NCBI GenBank assembly: GCA_022562275.1
Contig: JADFPP010000005.1
Location: 1 to 64,000 of the forward strand
Direction: 5' to 3'
From: Bacteroidota bacterium
Lineage (GTDB): Bacteria > Bacteroidota > Ignavibacteria > Ignavibacteriales > Ignavibacteriaceae
Length of the DNA: 64,000 nucleotides
Of the stretch, positions 8,063-17,110 are shown one piece after another. Position 1 is the stretch's first letter. Each line of letters starts with the position of its first letter. The notes beneath the pieces are model-generated. The model made no database searches. It had not been told where the DNA came from and saw only the letters and a list, made by a program, of their open reading frames with translations. Both the position numbers and the translations under genes were made by a program.

Positions 8063-9316
8063 TTATGATTTTGGATGTATTATGATCCCATTTTCTTTTG
8101 TTATCTCCAACCAACCTATATTTTGAGAAAGAAGTTCAATTACATTTAATTTTTCTATTTTCTTTAAACTTAACGCATACCAAAGGTTTAATAAATCTTC
8201 AACTCTACAAATCAGCACATTTTTTTGAGCAGCAAAGGTAAAATGCTTGTCCAAAATAGGTTTATTTTTTTCTTTCCAAGAATTAGCATTTAAATACTGA
8301 TTTATTATAAGAAGCGCAGGAAAACTCTCTGGTAAATCATAATCATCTCTATGTTTTAATATAGAATATATTGCCCCATCTTTTGTACCTCCAGTATAAC
8401 TTTTTATTTCGCCAATTATTGTTTTTTCATTATTACTTGAACAAATCCAAAAATCCTCTTTGTAAGTTTCATCACGTTCAATTAAAAAATCCAAGTTTGA
8501 TCTCAAGAAATCAATAATGCCATCCTCCAAAGCGTACTCTCTTTGAAAAAGCAACTTTTTGCTTTTATTATAAGCTTCTTTTTTGGCTACTAAACCAGTT
8601 AGTTCAGTGTTTAAATTATCTATACTATTCAGTAGTATTTTTTCTTCATCAAAGTATGCAGTATGTGCCCAATTTGGTAAAATGACTTCAGATGTTGCGA
8701 TATAGTTAATTAATGCTTCAATAAGATCATTGTAAGGGGTAATCAGATCTGAGGTTTGGTTACTCAAAAACACTTGAAAAGGAACAAATATAAGTTTACC
8801 TTTTTCTTTATTGATTTTAAGAGCAGAACATGAATTCTCACTCCCACATATAACCGAAATATTATCTCGTTTTGTATTATCATTGAAAATAAATATGAAC
8901 TTTGAAGCACCCCAATTATCTATAAACCTTTGGAATGAATTTGATCTCAATTTCATTTCAGAGAGTACTCTATCATTTTTATTTATTATTATCCCAAACT
9001 GACTTAATATTTTATGAGTTAAGTATTCATTATTATCAGGTTCATAACAATGTGTGAAACAGAATACAGTTCCATTCTTTAATGCTCGGTTCATAAGTTT
9101 AACAAAACGATCTTCATTATCAAGGAGAAAACCTCTTTCAGGATGTTCAAAGGGAGAATAGTGTGTTAGTATAATATCGTAGCTATCGAGATTTTCTGAA
9201 TTTTCAAAATCTTCGGGGAAGTTCTTTACTGAAAAATCTACCCCTTCAATGGATAAAGAATCTAGCTGATTTATTTCAAACCGATTTTGAGGAAGAATTA
9301 AGACTTTCTTGGACAT
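8063..9316 (-). CDS. Unrecognised protein with a predicted PD-(D/E)XK nuclease-like C-terminus
   Basis: A 417-residue soluble protein that I cannot assign to a named family. Residues 1-200 resemble an alpha/beta ThuA or glutamine-amidotransferase-like fold (VLILPQNRFE, YDIILTHYSPFEHPERG, GTVFCFTHC). A charged helical stretch (about 225-270) follows. The C-terminal part has Glu288-Asp289, then IIGEIKSY with E303-I-K305, then FPALLIINQYL and VLICRVEDLLNLW. This layout (acidic residue, ExK strand, strand-helix) is typical of PD-(D/E)XK endonuclease folds. It stands alone between core genes dnaB and the uracil-DNA glycosylase gene and is AT-rich, so it may be acquired. A defence role is a guess. 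Confidence 0.6.
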   Translation of the reverse strand: MSKKVLILPQNRFEINQLDSLSIEGVDFSVKNFPEDFENSENLDSYDIILTHYSPFEHPERGFLLDNEDRFVKLMNRALKNGTVFCFTHCYEPDNNEYLTHKILSQFGIIINKNDRVLSEMKLRSNSFQRFIDNWGASKFIFIFNDNTKRDNISVICGSENSCSALKINKEKGKLIFVPFQVFLSNQTSDLITPYNDLIEALINYIATSEVILPNWAHTAYFDEEKILLNSIDNLNTELTGLVAKKEAYNKSKKLLFQREYALEDGIIDFLRSNLDFLIERDETYKEDFWICSSNNEKTIIGEIKSYTGGTKDGAIYSILKHRDDYDLPESFPALLIINQYLNANSWKEKNKPILDKHFTFAAQKNVLICRVEDLLNLWYALSLKKIEKLNVIELLSQNIGWLEITKENGIIIHPKS

Positions 9317-9397
9317 TTTTGTTAAGGACTTGGTGATTACGAATTTTTATTAATGCAATTTCCACAATAATTCATTCCAATTCAATACAAATCTCAA

Positions 9398-10129
9398 TTA
9401 CAACTCATCATAAAGTTCTTTGAACTTTTGCAAATCCTCCCAGCAAGGACGCTTCCAGTTTGGGTTTCGTAAAAGTGCTGCGGGATGATACGTAACCATT
9501 ACTTTGGCATTTTCAAACTCAAAAACTTTGCCTCTCATACTTGTAAGGGAATCTCTTTTTTTCAACAATCCCCTTGCAGCAGTTAATCCCAAGCACAAAA
9601 TTACTTTCGGTTTTATTATTTCAATTTGCTTTTTCAGATAAGGCAAACATGTGTCCATTTCGTCAGGCAATGGTGTTCTGTTATCCGGCGGACGGCACTT
9701 AACTATGTTCGCAATATAAACATCATCACGTTCAAATTTAATTGCTTTAAGAATATCGGTTAAAAGTTTTCCTGCTCTTCCCACAAACGGCAAACCCTGC
9801 TTATCCTCTTCGGCACCGGGACCTTCACCAACAACCATTACATCTGCGTTAGGATTACCGCTGCCGAAAACAAATTTGTTTCTGCCTTCGTGTAATTTAC
9901 AGGAAGTGCATTTGTTAATTAGGTTATCTAATTGTTCTAATGTGTCTGTCTTCTCCCAATCCTCTTTTTCTTCCGGGAATAAATCTATTTCTTCCGAATA
10001 TTTAACAGTTTTTTCAGCTACAACAGTAGTTTTTCTTTTCATTTTTTTTTCTTCAAATAACTCGTCACCAAATATTTTCTTTTGGTCTTTAAGCGCTTCG
10101 ATTAATTGTTTTTTAAGTTGATGGTTCAT
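9398..10129 (-). CDS. udg: Family 4 uracil-DNA glycosylase
   Basis: Removes uracil from DNA. The motif set of Fe-S-cluster family 4 UDGs is present: [10 protein letters not shown], then [36 protein letters not shown] and [11 protein letters not shown], and finally [11 protein letters not shown]. Four cysteines (CTSC, KC, one near CLPYL) fit the cluster ligands. An N-terminal extension of about 65 charged residues precedes the domain, as in many Bacteroidota homologues. Confidence 0.93.
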   Translation of the reverse strand: MNHQLKKQLIEALKDQKKIFGDELFEEKKMKRKTTVVAEKTVKYSEEIDLFPEEKEDWEKTDTLEQLDNLINKCTSCKLHEGRNKFVFGSGNPNADVMVVGEGPGAEEDKQGLPFVGRAGKLLTDILKAIKFERDDVYIANIVKCRPPDNRTPLPDEMDTCLPYLKKQIEIIKPKVILCLGLTAARGLLKKRDSLTSMRGKVFEFENAKVMVTYHPAALLRNPNWKRPCWEDLQKFKELYDEL

Positions 10130-10152
10130 AAAGATATATTGATTTTATAAAC

Positions 10153-10191
10153 AGAAAAAAAACTATCCCTTTACCTTGCCAGGAAGGGGAT
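10153..10191 (-). terminator. Intrinsic terminator after coaBC
   Basis: Bases 10165-10191 form a hairpin (ATCCC near one end, GGGAT at the other, with a CCTT/AAGG inner pairing). On the minus strand it is followed by a run of eight T. It lies just past the coaBC stop. A T5 tract on the other side means it may work in both directions. Confidence 0.7.
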
Positions 10192-10204
10192 TTTTAAATT
10201 ATAG

Positions 10205-11407
10205 TTATATTAATTCCGAAAGAATTTTATTTGCAATTTGAAACTTAGATTGAAGCGGGAGTTTTATAGTTTTCCCATTCTTTTTTAGAATCATTACTTT
10301 ATTTGTTTCAAACTCGAAACCACTTCTTTTATCTTTCAGTGAATTTAATACAATCATATCAAGCTGTTTTTCTTTCAATTTCCGTTTAGCATTCGCCAGT
10401 TCATTGTTAGTTTCTAATGCAAATCCAACAACTATTTTATTTTCCCTGTTAAATGAAGTGAGAATATCCTGAGTTTCAGAAATCTTAATTTCTTTTAGCC
10501 TGTTGCTCTTTTTTATTTTACCCGGTGAAACACGAACAGGTTTGAAATCAGCCACTGCAGCTGTCATTATTAAAAATTGATTTTTTTTCATTTCCCGAAC
10601 AACCACTTTTTTCATTTCAGAAGCCGTCCGTACAGGAACATAATTTATTTCCTGGTATGCAGTTTCAGAAGAGGGACCGGAAATAAGAGTAACATCCGCT
10701 CCTCTTAAATATGCTGATTTTGCCAAAGCGTAACCCATTTTTCCGGATGATCTGTTTCCAATAAATCTTACCGGATCAATGTCTTCATAAGTTGGACCAG
10801 CTGTTATTAAAATTTTTTCATTGAACAAATCTTTTTTATAACCAGTTAGAATCAATTCTACAGCATCGATTATTTTATTCGATTCTGCCAGTCTGCCAAT
10901 GCCCGATAAACCGCTGGCAAGTTCACCCTCTTCAGCAGAAACAATATAGAACCCTAAAGATTCTAATTTTGAAATGTTATTCTGATTTAGAGGATTTTCG
11001 TACATATCTACATCCGCTGCCGGAGCAATAATAACAGGTGATCTGGAGGCAGAAACTAATGTGGTTAAAGCATTATCTGCAAAACCATAAGCAATTTTTG
11101 CAATAGTGTTAATTGTAGAAGGTGCAATAAGAATCAAATCAGCCCACCGGGTCATATCAATATGCCAGGTAGCCATACCAGTATTGCCTGCGGTTGATTC
11201 CGGGAATATATTAACAACAACATTATTATTTGAAAGAGAAGATAATGTTAGAGGAGTGATAAATTGGGTTGCAGCCGGTGTCATTACAACTTTTACTTCC
11301 GCTCCCCTTTTTATCAAATCTCTAATAAGTAAGGCACTTTTATAGGCAGCAATGCATCCGGTAACACCAAATATTATTTTCTTTCCTGTTAATGGATCTT
11401 TACGCAT
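10205..11407 (-). CDS. coaBC: Bifunctional phosphopantothenoylcysteine decarboxylase / phosphopantothenate-cysteine ligase
   Basis: Two consecutive steps of coenzyme A synthesis. The N-terminal flavin decarboxylase (CoaC) has VTGCIAAYKS, the active His in ATWHIDMTRWADLI and the substrate motif PAADVDMYENP. The mobile flap reads ASGLSGIGRLAE, with Ser where E. coli has the redox Cys; this Ser form seems usual in Bacteroidota-type enzymes. The C-terminal CoaB part has ITAGPTYEDIDPVRFIGNRS and GFALET. Length of 400 is normal. It is the last gene of the yicC-gmk-rpoZ-coaBC run. Confidence 0.95.
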   Translation of the reverse strand: MRKDPLTGKKIIFGVTGCIAAYKSALLIRDLIKRGAEVKVVMTPAATQFITPLTLSSLSNNNVVVNIFPESTAGNTGMATWHIDMTRWADLILIAPSTINTIAKIAYGFADNALTTLVSASRSPVIIAPAADVDMYENPLNQNNISKLESLGFYIVSAEEGELASGLSGIGRLAESNKIIDAVELILTGYKKDLFNEKILITAGPTYEDIDPVRFIGNRSSGKMGYALAKSAYLRGADVTLISGPSSETAYQEINYVPVRTASEMKKVVVREMKKNQFLIMTAAVADFKPVRVSPGKIKKSNRLKEIKISETQDILTSFNRENKIVVGFALETNNELANAKRKLKEKQLDMIVLNSLKDKRSGFEFETNKVMILKKNGKTIKLPLQSKFQIANKILSELI

Positions 11408-11462
11408 AAAAGTTTTTACTTCTATTTACAATAATTATTTTTAGCCGGATGCACGGAGAGAA

Positions 11463-11483
11463 AAATCCAGCAATGCTGGATTT
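11463..11483 (-). terminator. Intrinsic terminator between rpoZ and coaBC
   Basis: AAATCCAGC and GCTGGATTT form a perfect 9-bp stem around AAT. On the minus strand the stem runs straight into TTTTTCTC. It sits just past the rpoZ stop and could attenuate transcription into coaBC. Confidence 0.75.
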
Positions 11484-11505
11484 CAATCAATTAATAAAAA
11501 ACCGG

Positions 11506-11796
11506 TTAGTCTTTATATTTAAATTCAATATCCCCGTTAAGAAATTCATTCAAAGATTGAATATGAGGTTTCTCTCTTTTTTCCATCTCGAGTGAAATTT
11601 TTAACTGTGCCGGATTATCAATATCCTCATTTTCATCATCCCCAACAGCAGCAGGAATGGTACTTAACAACGCATTGAATTCTATTTTGTTTTCGTCGTT
11701 GATCTGTCTTGCACGTTTAGAACTGATAATTATGGCTTCGTAAATATTCTTCGCCTTTGCATCAATTTCTCTCAAATCAATCGGTTTAATTCCCAT
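11506..11796 (-). CDS. rpoZ: RNA polymerase omega subunit (Bacteroidota-like)
   Basis: A 96-residue protein with the omega signature NIYEAIIISSKRARQIND, where helix residues contact the beta' subunit. Omega helps assemble RNA polymerase. Position between gmk and coaBC is the classic rpoZ location. The acidic middle (VGDDENEDID) and C-terminal tail are longer than in proteobacterial omega. The start codon is three bases beyond the gmk stop. Confidence 0.85.
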   Translation of the reverse strand: MGIKPIDLREIDAKAKNIYEAIIISSKRARQINDENKIEFNALLSTIPAAVGDDENEDIDNPAQLKISLEMEKREKPHIQSLNEFLNGDIEFKYKD

Positions 11797-11799
11797 AGT

Positions 11800-12369
11800 T
11801 TAATTCTCCTTGTTTAATATATTTTTTATTATAACTGATGTCTCTTCAATTGCTTTATTTAAATTTTCATTAATAACAATATAATCAAACTGATCCTTCA
11901 AGCTCAATTCCATTTTTGCTCTTAATGTTCTCTTTTGTAAATCTTCTTTTGTTTCTGTTTGTCTCTTCTTCAGCCTCTCAATCAAAACGTTGTAACTGGG
12001 CGGCATAATATAAACTAAATACGAATCGGTATATATCTCTTTTATTGAAAGTGCGCCTTTTACATCTATTTCCAAAAGAACGGATTTTCCCGCATTTATA
12101 TTTTCATCAATAGAACTTTTGAACGTACCGTAATAGTAATCATAAAATTTTTCCCATTCCACAAACTCATTCTTTTTTATTCTATCTTTAAATTCTTTCT
12201 CGCATATAAAATAATATTCTACTTTTTCTTTAATCCTTTTTGGACGTGTGGTAGCAGAAACGGAAAAGGTAATGTCCGGATAAAGTTTTAATATTTTTTT
12301 TACAATTGTTGTTTTCCCGGCACCGCTTGGTCCTGAAACAACAATCATTTCTCCTTTCTTTTTTCCCAA
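11800..12369 (-). CDS. gmk: Guanylate kinase
   Basis: Phosphorylates GMP and dGMP to the diphosphates. The P-loop SGPSGAGKTTIVK is at residues 12-24. The GMP-binding segment SATTRPKRIKEKVEYYFI and the lid region RLKKRQTETKEDLQKR follow. Length of 189 is typical. It is packed between yicC (three-base gap) and rpoZ. Confidence 0.95.
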   Translation of the reverse strand: MGKKKGEMIVVSGPSGAGKTTIVKKILKLYPDITFSVSATTRPKRIKEKVEYYFICEKEFKDRIKKNEFVEWEKFYDYYYGTFKSSIDENINAGKSVLLEIDVKGALSIKEIYTDSYLVYIMPPSYNVLIERLKKRQTETKEDLQKRTLRAKMELSLKDQFDYIVINENLNKAIEETSVIIKNILNKEN

Positions 12370-12372
12370 AGA

Positions 12373-13242
12373 TCACTCAATGTTTTGAATTTGTTCCCTG
12401 ATCTTTTCTATTTCTTCTTTAATTAATACTGCTTTATGAGTTATCGAAGTAGAAATAGATTTCGAAGAAATTGTATTAGTTTCTCTGTTAAGCTCCTGGC
12501 ACAAAAAATTAAGCTTCCTGCCAGGCTCCGGTTGTTTATTCATACTTTCAATAAAAAATTTAAGATGGCTTTTTAACCTTACACATTCCTCCGTAATATC
12601 TGCCTTATCAGCAATCATCGCCAGCTCAAGTTTTAATCTCTGGTCATCAACATTCGTATCCTTAGTTAACAATTTGATACGAACTTTTAATTTATTAAAA
12701 TAATTATTTACACTTTTTTTGAATTCATTTTTTATTGATGTCACTTTTTTTTCAATTGTTTTTATTCTCCTGGAAAGATCTTTTTTTAATTCTTCACCTT
12801 CATTTTTTTTCATCTTTAAAAGTTCATCAATGGCATTTTTAAAAGCTTTTTTTACAACATCAAAATCCGCCTCCGATATAGTAGAATCCGAAGATAAAAA
12901 TATATCGCGATTGCTAAGCAAATGCTCTAGTTTAAGCTTCTCATTTATCTTTGCTAATTTTCTAACTTTTTGGAGGAACGCAGTATAATCTTTAAGTTTC
13001 TTATCATTAACTGTTGCAATGCTGTTGTCATTTCGCTGGAACTGAATAATTGTGCTAATTTTTCCTCTTTTAATTCTTGATTTTAAAATTTCGCGCAGTT
13101 CATAATCCCGATCGGATAATTGAGGTGGAAGCTTAATGAAAATCTCTAAAAATCGGCTGTTAACACTTTTTAGTTCTACGTCTGCTGAGATTTTGTTTTT
13201 TACGGCACTCCCTTTACCGAAGCCTGTCATACTGTAAATCAT
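12373..13242 (-). CDS. yicC: YicC family endoribonuclease-like protein
   Basis: A 289-residue protein with the conserved YicC N-terminus (MIYSMTGFGKG, ADVELKSVNSRFLEI) and the DUF1732 C-terminus (GRKLNFLCQELNRETNTISSKS). E. coli YicC has been linked to RNA degradation and stress. It is the first gene of the yicC-gmk-rpoZ group, a common bacterial arrangement. Confidence 0.93.
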   Translation of the reverse strand: MIYSMTGFGKGSAVKNKISADVELKSVNSRFLEIFIKLPPQLSDRDYELREILKSRIKRGKISTIIQFQRNDNSIATVNDKKLKDYTAFLQKVRKLAKINEKLKLEHLLSNRDIFLSSDSTISEADFDVVKKAFKNAIDELLKMKKNEGEELKKDLSRRIKTIEKKVTSIKNEFKKSVNNYFNKLKVRIKLLTKDTNVDDQRLKLELAMIADKADITEECVRLKSHLKFFIESMNKQPEPGRKLNFLCQELNRETNTISSKSISTSITHKAVLIKEEIEKIREQIQNIE

Positions 13243-13493
13243 TTAAACCTTAATAAAAAATAACTATAAAAATAGTGAATTAATTAAAGTTATTCAAAAG
13301 TATTTGAAGATTCAAAATGAAGGATTCATCCTTAGCCGGTAATCATAACTAAGTTGCTAGCAATTCCTAAAAATATTTGCAATTTGATAATTGATGAACT
13401 CGGTTACTGCAAACAGCCATTTCCTATTGAATAAAAAGAATGGGATATCTAAAATTAAGAAGTTAGTAGTTTATAATCTAAGCCATTTTGAGA

Positions 13494-15530
13494 TCAAAAT
13501 GCCTCACCTATACCAAAATGAAATTCAAAAGCTTGCCAAAAAGCTCTGTCAAGTAATGTTATTTTTTCCTGGGGGTCCCATACTTTCCATCCAAAATCTA
13601 TTCTGAACGGAGCAAAGGGTGAATAATACCTTAACCCAAATCCAGATGCTACAGCTATTTCATTAAATTGAAAATCTGTATATCCGTTCCAGGTATTGCC
13701 ATAATCAATAAAGAAATTAAAGCCGAAGACCTCATCAAATTTTCTTCTGTATTCAATAGAGCCTTCAATAAGAAATGTGCCACCTCGAATATTTTCAACA
13801 GCAGGGTTTAGGTCATCGATAGAATTTATTCTTTCCAAAGGAATAAGTTGCCTTGCCCTCCAACCTCTAACAGAGTTAGCTCCACCTGAAAAAAATGTTT
13901 GGTTTGGAGGTATCAGTTCATCACTGCCAACAAAGGTTTGAACATAACCAATCTTAAATTTAACACCTATAACCGTGTTATCATCTCTAGATACACCAAT
14001 ATATTCCGAGATCATAGTCTGAAGACGATAGTATAAACCCACATCATCTTCACCAAATCCGAGAGTATCTATAACCTGCGGATTATCAGTTGTAATTTTC
14101 AACCTGGTTAATGCCAGTTCAATTACCTGATTCAAATTATATCCCCTGAATGGGAAAAAGATATCATTAGCTGTAGTTGAGCCAACATTAAATCCAAAAA
14201 TTGCAGTTGTATTTCTCGGTGAAAAATCAGATTCCCCATCTACAGAGATAACGTCATATCCCAATAAATCAAAGCTCAGGTATGGATTAAGCAAGTTTAT
14301 AAATGTATGTGAAGGCATATCAACTGCCAACAAAAGTTTTCCCCCTTCATTTTCAAATGGAGTGGTAGAGATATTATAAGTTTTATAGTACGCTTCCAAG
14401 GAAGCAGAAATCGCACGGTTGAAAAAGAAAGGCTGTTCCAGTAATAGCGAAATATCGACTTGTGTTTGAAGAGTAGAATCCCGGCCGGACGACGAAAATA
14501 ATTTTATGTTTTGAATATCATTCACTTTAAATTTTGTGCTTAGTGTTAATTTTCTTGCATCTCCAAAAAAATTCTTTCTAACATAACTTAAACCGACACC
14601 AACATTTGATGTATTAAATTCATTATCAATAAAAACTTCCGGCGATAAATCATTAAGATTCCCTATATCACTTTCAATATTCAGGGGCACTTTATTACCA
14701 ACCGTATCATCCACAAAACCTTTAAGATTAATACTATTGAACAAACCTGTTCTTGCCAACCTTAATCGGCTCTTAGCAATTTCCTGCTCATTATATTCGT
14801 CACCAACGTGCAAATTCGTAACGTATTTTATCAGTTCATCACTAACGAGATCTTTACCAACACCTTTTTTTATCACTCTTATTTCACTAAATCTGTAATG
14901 ATTGCCAGGTGTAAAATATATATCAAGATCTGTTTTATTCCTCAAAGTGTCAATTATTATTTTTGTACTGTCGAATGTAGCAAGCATATATCCCTTGTCT
15001 TTTAAAACGGAAAGTACTTCATCTATTTTGGATGCTAATTTTACTTGTGTAAATCTGTTTATACCTAATGAATTAAGATGAGGAGAAATAAAAGGTTGCA
15101 AGTAATCCAGTTCTTCTAATCCAAATAAATTTATGTCTCCATAATAAAAGCCTTCGCCTTCGGAAATATAATAAGTCAACTCAGCGCTTCGGGAAGATGA
15201 ATCTAATTGATAAGAATAAGAAAAATCCACTTCAAAAAAACCATTTACAGAATAGAATGATTTTAACGATACCAGATCAACTTTTATTTCTGTAGAATCA
15301 AAATACGTTGGAGGGGAACCAAAGGGAGTAAAAGAGTTGAAAAATCTCCATAGCCAAAATGGGCTTTCCTTACTCTGGATAATAGATTTCAGATCAGTAT
15401 CTGAAAATTCATTGTTACCTTCAAAATTAATCGATGAAAGTTCGTACAATTTACTTGATTGGGCAAATATAGTAAGGCTTAAAAGTAAATAAAAAACCGT
15501 GAATAAAATTGCAGAACGAAAATGTTTCAT
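13494..15530 (-). CDS. Omp85-family outer-membrane protein (BamA/TamA-like)
   Basis: A 678-residue precursor with a signal peptide (to about residue 24, FAQSS). It has several POTRA-like repeats in the N-terminal half (NFEGNNEFSDTDLKSIIQ, DINLFGLEELDYLQPFI) and a C-terminal Omp85 barrel. Barrel signatures include FFSGGANSVRGWRARQLIP, the conserved VRGW lid-lock motif, and FGLRYYSPFAPFRIDFGWKV. Omp85 proteins insert outer-membrane barrels or export substrates. The short POTRA region suggests an accessory TamA/BamA-like paralogue rather than the main BamA, but this is not certain. The ATG at 15530 is preferred to the TTG one codon earlier. Confidence 0.85.
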   Translation of the reverse strand: MKHFRSAILFTVFYLLLSLTIFAQSSKLYELSSINFEGNNEFSDTDLKSIIQSKESPFWLWRFFNSFTPFGSPPTYFDSTEIKVDLVSLKSFYSVNGFFEVDFSYSYQLDSSSRSAELTYYISEGEGFYYGDINLFGLEELDYLQPFISPHLNSLGINRFTQVKLASKIDEVLSVLKDKGYMLATFDSTKIIIDTLRNKTDLDIYFTPGNHYRFSEIRVIKKGVGKDLVSDELIKYVTNLHVGDEYNEQEIAKSRLRLARTGLFNSINLKGFVDDTVGNKVPLNIESDIGNLNDLSPEVFIDNEFNTSNVGVGLSYVRKNFFGDARKLTLSTKFKVNDIQNIKLFSSSGRDSTLQTQVDISLLLEQPFFFNRAISASLEAYYKTYNISTTPFENEGGKLLLAVDMPSHTFINLLNPYLSFDLLGYDVISVDGESDFSPRNTTAIFGFNVGSTTANDIFFPFRGYNLNQVIELALTRLKITTDNPQVIDTLGFGEDDVGLYYRLQTMISEYIGVSRDDNTVIGVKFKIGYVQTFVGSDELIPPNQTFFSGGANSVRGWRARQLIPLERINSIDDLNPAVENIRGGTFLIEGSIEYRRKFDEVFGFNFFIDYGNTWNGYTDFQFNEIAVASGFGLRYYSPFAPFRIDFGWKVWDPQEKITLLDRAFWQAFEFHFGIGEAF

Positions 15531-15723
15531 CAAGTATGTTGCTTTTAATATTCTGCTAATTAAAGTTATAATCCTTTATTTTAAAGATAAACAACGAAAT
15601 AATAATTACTTTGATTAGAAAAATCAATTTAAAGCTTTATTAGAGGAATTAATATCATTCAGCGGCATATACATTTGGGATAAGAATTGCTATGAGTTCA
15701 AAGATTTGTGCAAAATTCATTTA

Positions 15724-16326
15724 TTATAATTTATCAGAATTAATAATCCTTAGGGCAGCATAATCTTTTTTAAAATAACTGATGAAAAATCTTCTTAACA
15801 TCGGGTTTGTTAAATTCTCGGAAAGGAAAAGAGAAGTGCCCGAAGACCTTTCAGCAATAAGATGACCATAATAAACTTCTCTTTCAATAAAATTAATTAC
15901 ATACAAATAAACATCACCACCGCCCGTACCCAAGAAATAATCCTGTGAATTATAATAAATCATTTCTATTCCATCGGATGAAAATTTCATCTTATCAACG
16001 ATACATTTGTTAAAAGATCCTTCCAAAACTCCAGTATTATAAACCACCTTAAACTCATCATCAACTTTTTCAATAAGACTGAATGAAATTCCCAATTTGC
16101 TTTTTTCAGATTTTTCGGTGCCTGCAACAATAGACCTACTTGTATCGGAAGAGAAATAACCCGAAGCTGAAAATCGAATAGTTTCATCAATCATATTATT
16201 TGCAATATTTCTTACTGAACGCGGGTCATCAAAGTTAATGTGTTGATCGTTTTTCTTTCCACAACCAATAATTGAAAGAAGAATAATCGATATTCCAAAA
16301 AATTTATAATAGTTATTTAATAACAA
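15724..16326 (-). CDS. Lipoprotein of unknown function
   Basis: A 200-residue protein with a lipoprotein signal (SIILLSIIGC, Cys22). The mature part is mostly predicted beta-strand and I do not recognise a family. Its start overlaps the end of the L,D-transpeptidase-fold gene by 14 bases, so the two are probably translated together and may act together at the cell wall. Confidence 0.6.
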   Translation of the reverse strand: MLLNNYYKFFGISIILLSIIGCGKKNDQHINFDDPRSVRNIANNMIDETIRFSASGYFSSDTSRSIVAGTEKSEKSKLGISFSLIEKVDDEFKVVYNTGVLEGSFNKCIVDKMKFSSDGIEMIYYNSQDYFLGTGGGDVYLYVINFIEREVYYGHLIAERSSGTSLFLSENLTNPMLRRFFISYFKKDYAALRIINSDKL

Positions 16327-17008
16327 CCTTGGTACCTATTTTTATAACAGAATAAAGTTCATCAATATTTTCATTACTCATTGCAATAGATCCGTTAGTC
16401 CAATTATAGACAAAGGGAAGATTTTTAAAAATGTAATTTAATCTTCCTATACCCTGAATACCAATATTACCGCCTAATACCTCATTAAATTTCGTACATC
16501 CTTCGTAATAAAACTCAAATTTAATCTGATCAAATACTTTCTGTGTTATCCATCCTTTTCGCAATGCCTCAGTAGCATCACTTAAATTTGGGTAATTTAA
16601 TTTGAAAAATTTATTATACTGATGTGAAGTATCTATGGAACAAATTTTATATTCTCCAACAGGAGTTGCTTCATCCCCCGCTGTTTTTTCTGCCCGAAGA
16701 ATATTTCTGCCAAGACTTACCCTATAACTTTTTACTAAAACTGTATCCTCGTATAATTTTAGAATGTAATTTCTTTTATCTACTAAAATGTTGGGATTTA
16801 TAAGTTTGGAAAATCCTTTTTCAATCATTGCTTCAGATAACGGAACTTCTCTGATATTAAGTATTACGCCGTATAAAATTACACCTATCATAAACAGGAT
16901 CATTGCAGCACTGATAAAAAGTACATTTTTTACAGTACTTTTATCTATAAATTGCTTAAGAAGAGGTTTAATTTTAGCAAAATTATTTTTTACCGAGTTT
17001 TCTTCCAC
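16313..17008 (-). CDS. YkuD/L,D-transpeptidase-fold protein with both catalytic residues replaced
   Basis: A 231-residue protein with one N-terminal membrane helix (about residues 29-50) and a periplasmic YkuD domain. The domain is clear (LKLYEDTVLVKSYRVSLG, TPVGEYKI, WTNGSIAMSNENIDELY, IGTKVVI). Active family members have His in an IHG motif and Cys in SxGC or NGC. Here these are Gln185 (NIGIQG) and Ser207 (NGSIAM); the codons are CAG and TCT, so Cys would need only TCT to TGT. It should not make peptidoglycan cross-links by the usual mechanism and may bind rather than join stem peptides. The start codon is GTG. Confidence 0.8.
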   Translation of the reverse strand: MEENSVKNNFAKIKPLLKQFIDKSTVKNVLFISAAMILFMIGVILYGVILNIREVPLSEAMIEKGFSKLINPNILVDKRNYILKLYEDTVLVKSYRVSLGRNILRAEKTAGDEATPVGEYKICSIDTSHQYNKFFKLNYPNLSDATEALRKGWITQKVFDQIKFEFYYEGCTKFNEVLGGNIGIQGIGRLNYIFKNLPFVYNWTNGSIAMSNENIDELYSVIKIGTKVVIK

Positions 17009-17036
17009 AGAGTAAATATGTTTTCTAAAAAAGTTG

Positions 17037-17069
17037 CAAAATTATTTTCGAAATTTACCTAAAAATCAA
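17037..17069 (-). promoter_or_regulatory. Candidate promoter for the L,D-transpeptidase-fold gene
   Basis: The minus strand shows TTG (17067-17069), 22 bases, then TAATTTTG (17037-17044). This fits the Bacteroidota -7 element TAnnTTTG, with a spacer one or two bases longer than usual. It lies 30 bases before the GTG start. Confidence 0.4.
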
Positions 17070-17110
17070 ATAAGTTCTAGTAACTGAATTATGTATAAAT
17101 AATCTAATAA

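Noticed and set aside
13243-13493. Gap between yicC and the Omp85 gene
   Set aside because: AT-rich, no credible frame, no clear terminator or promoter match.
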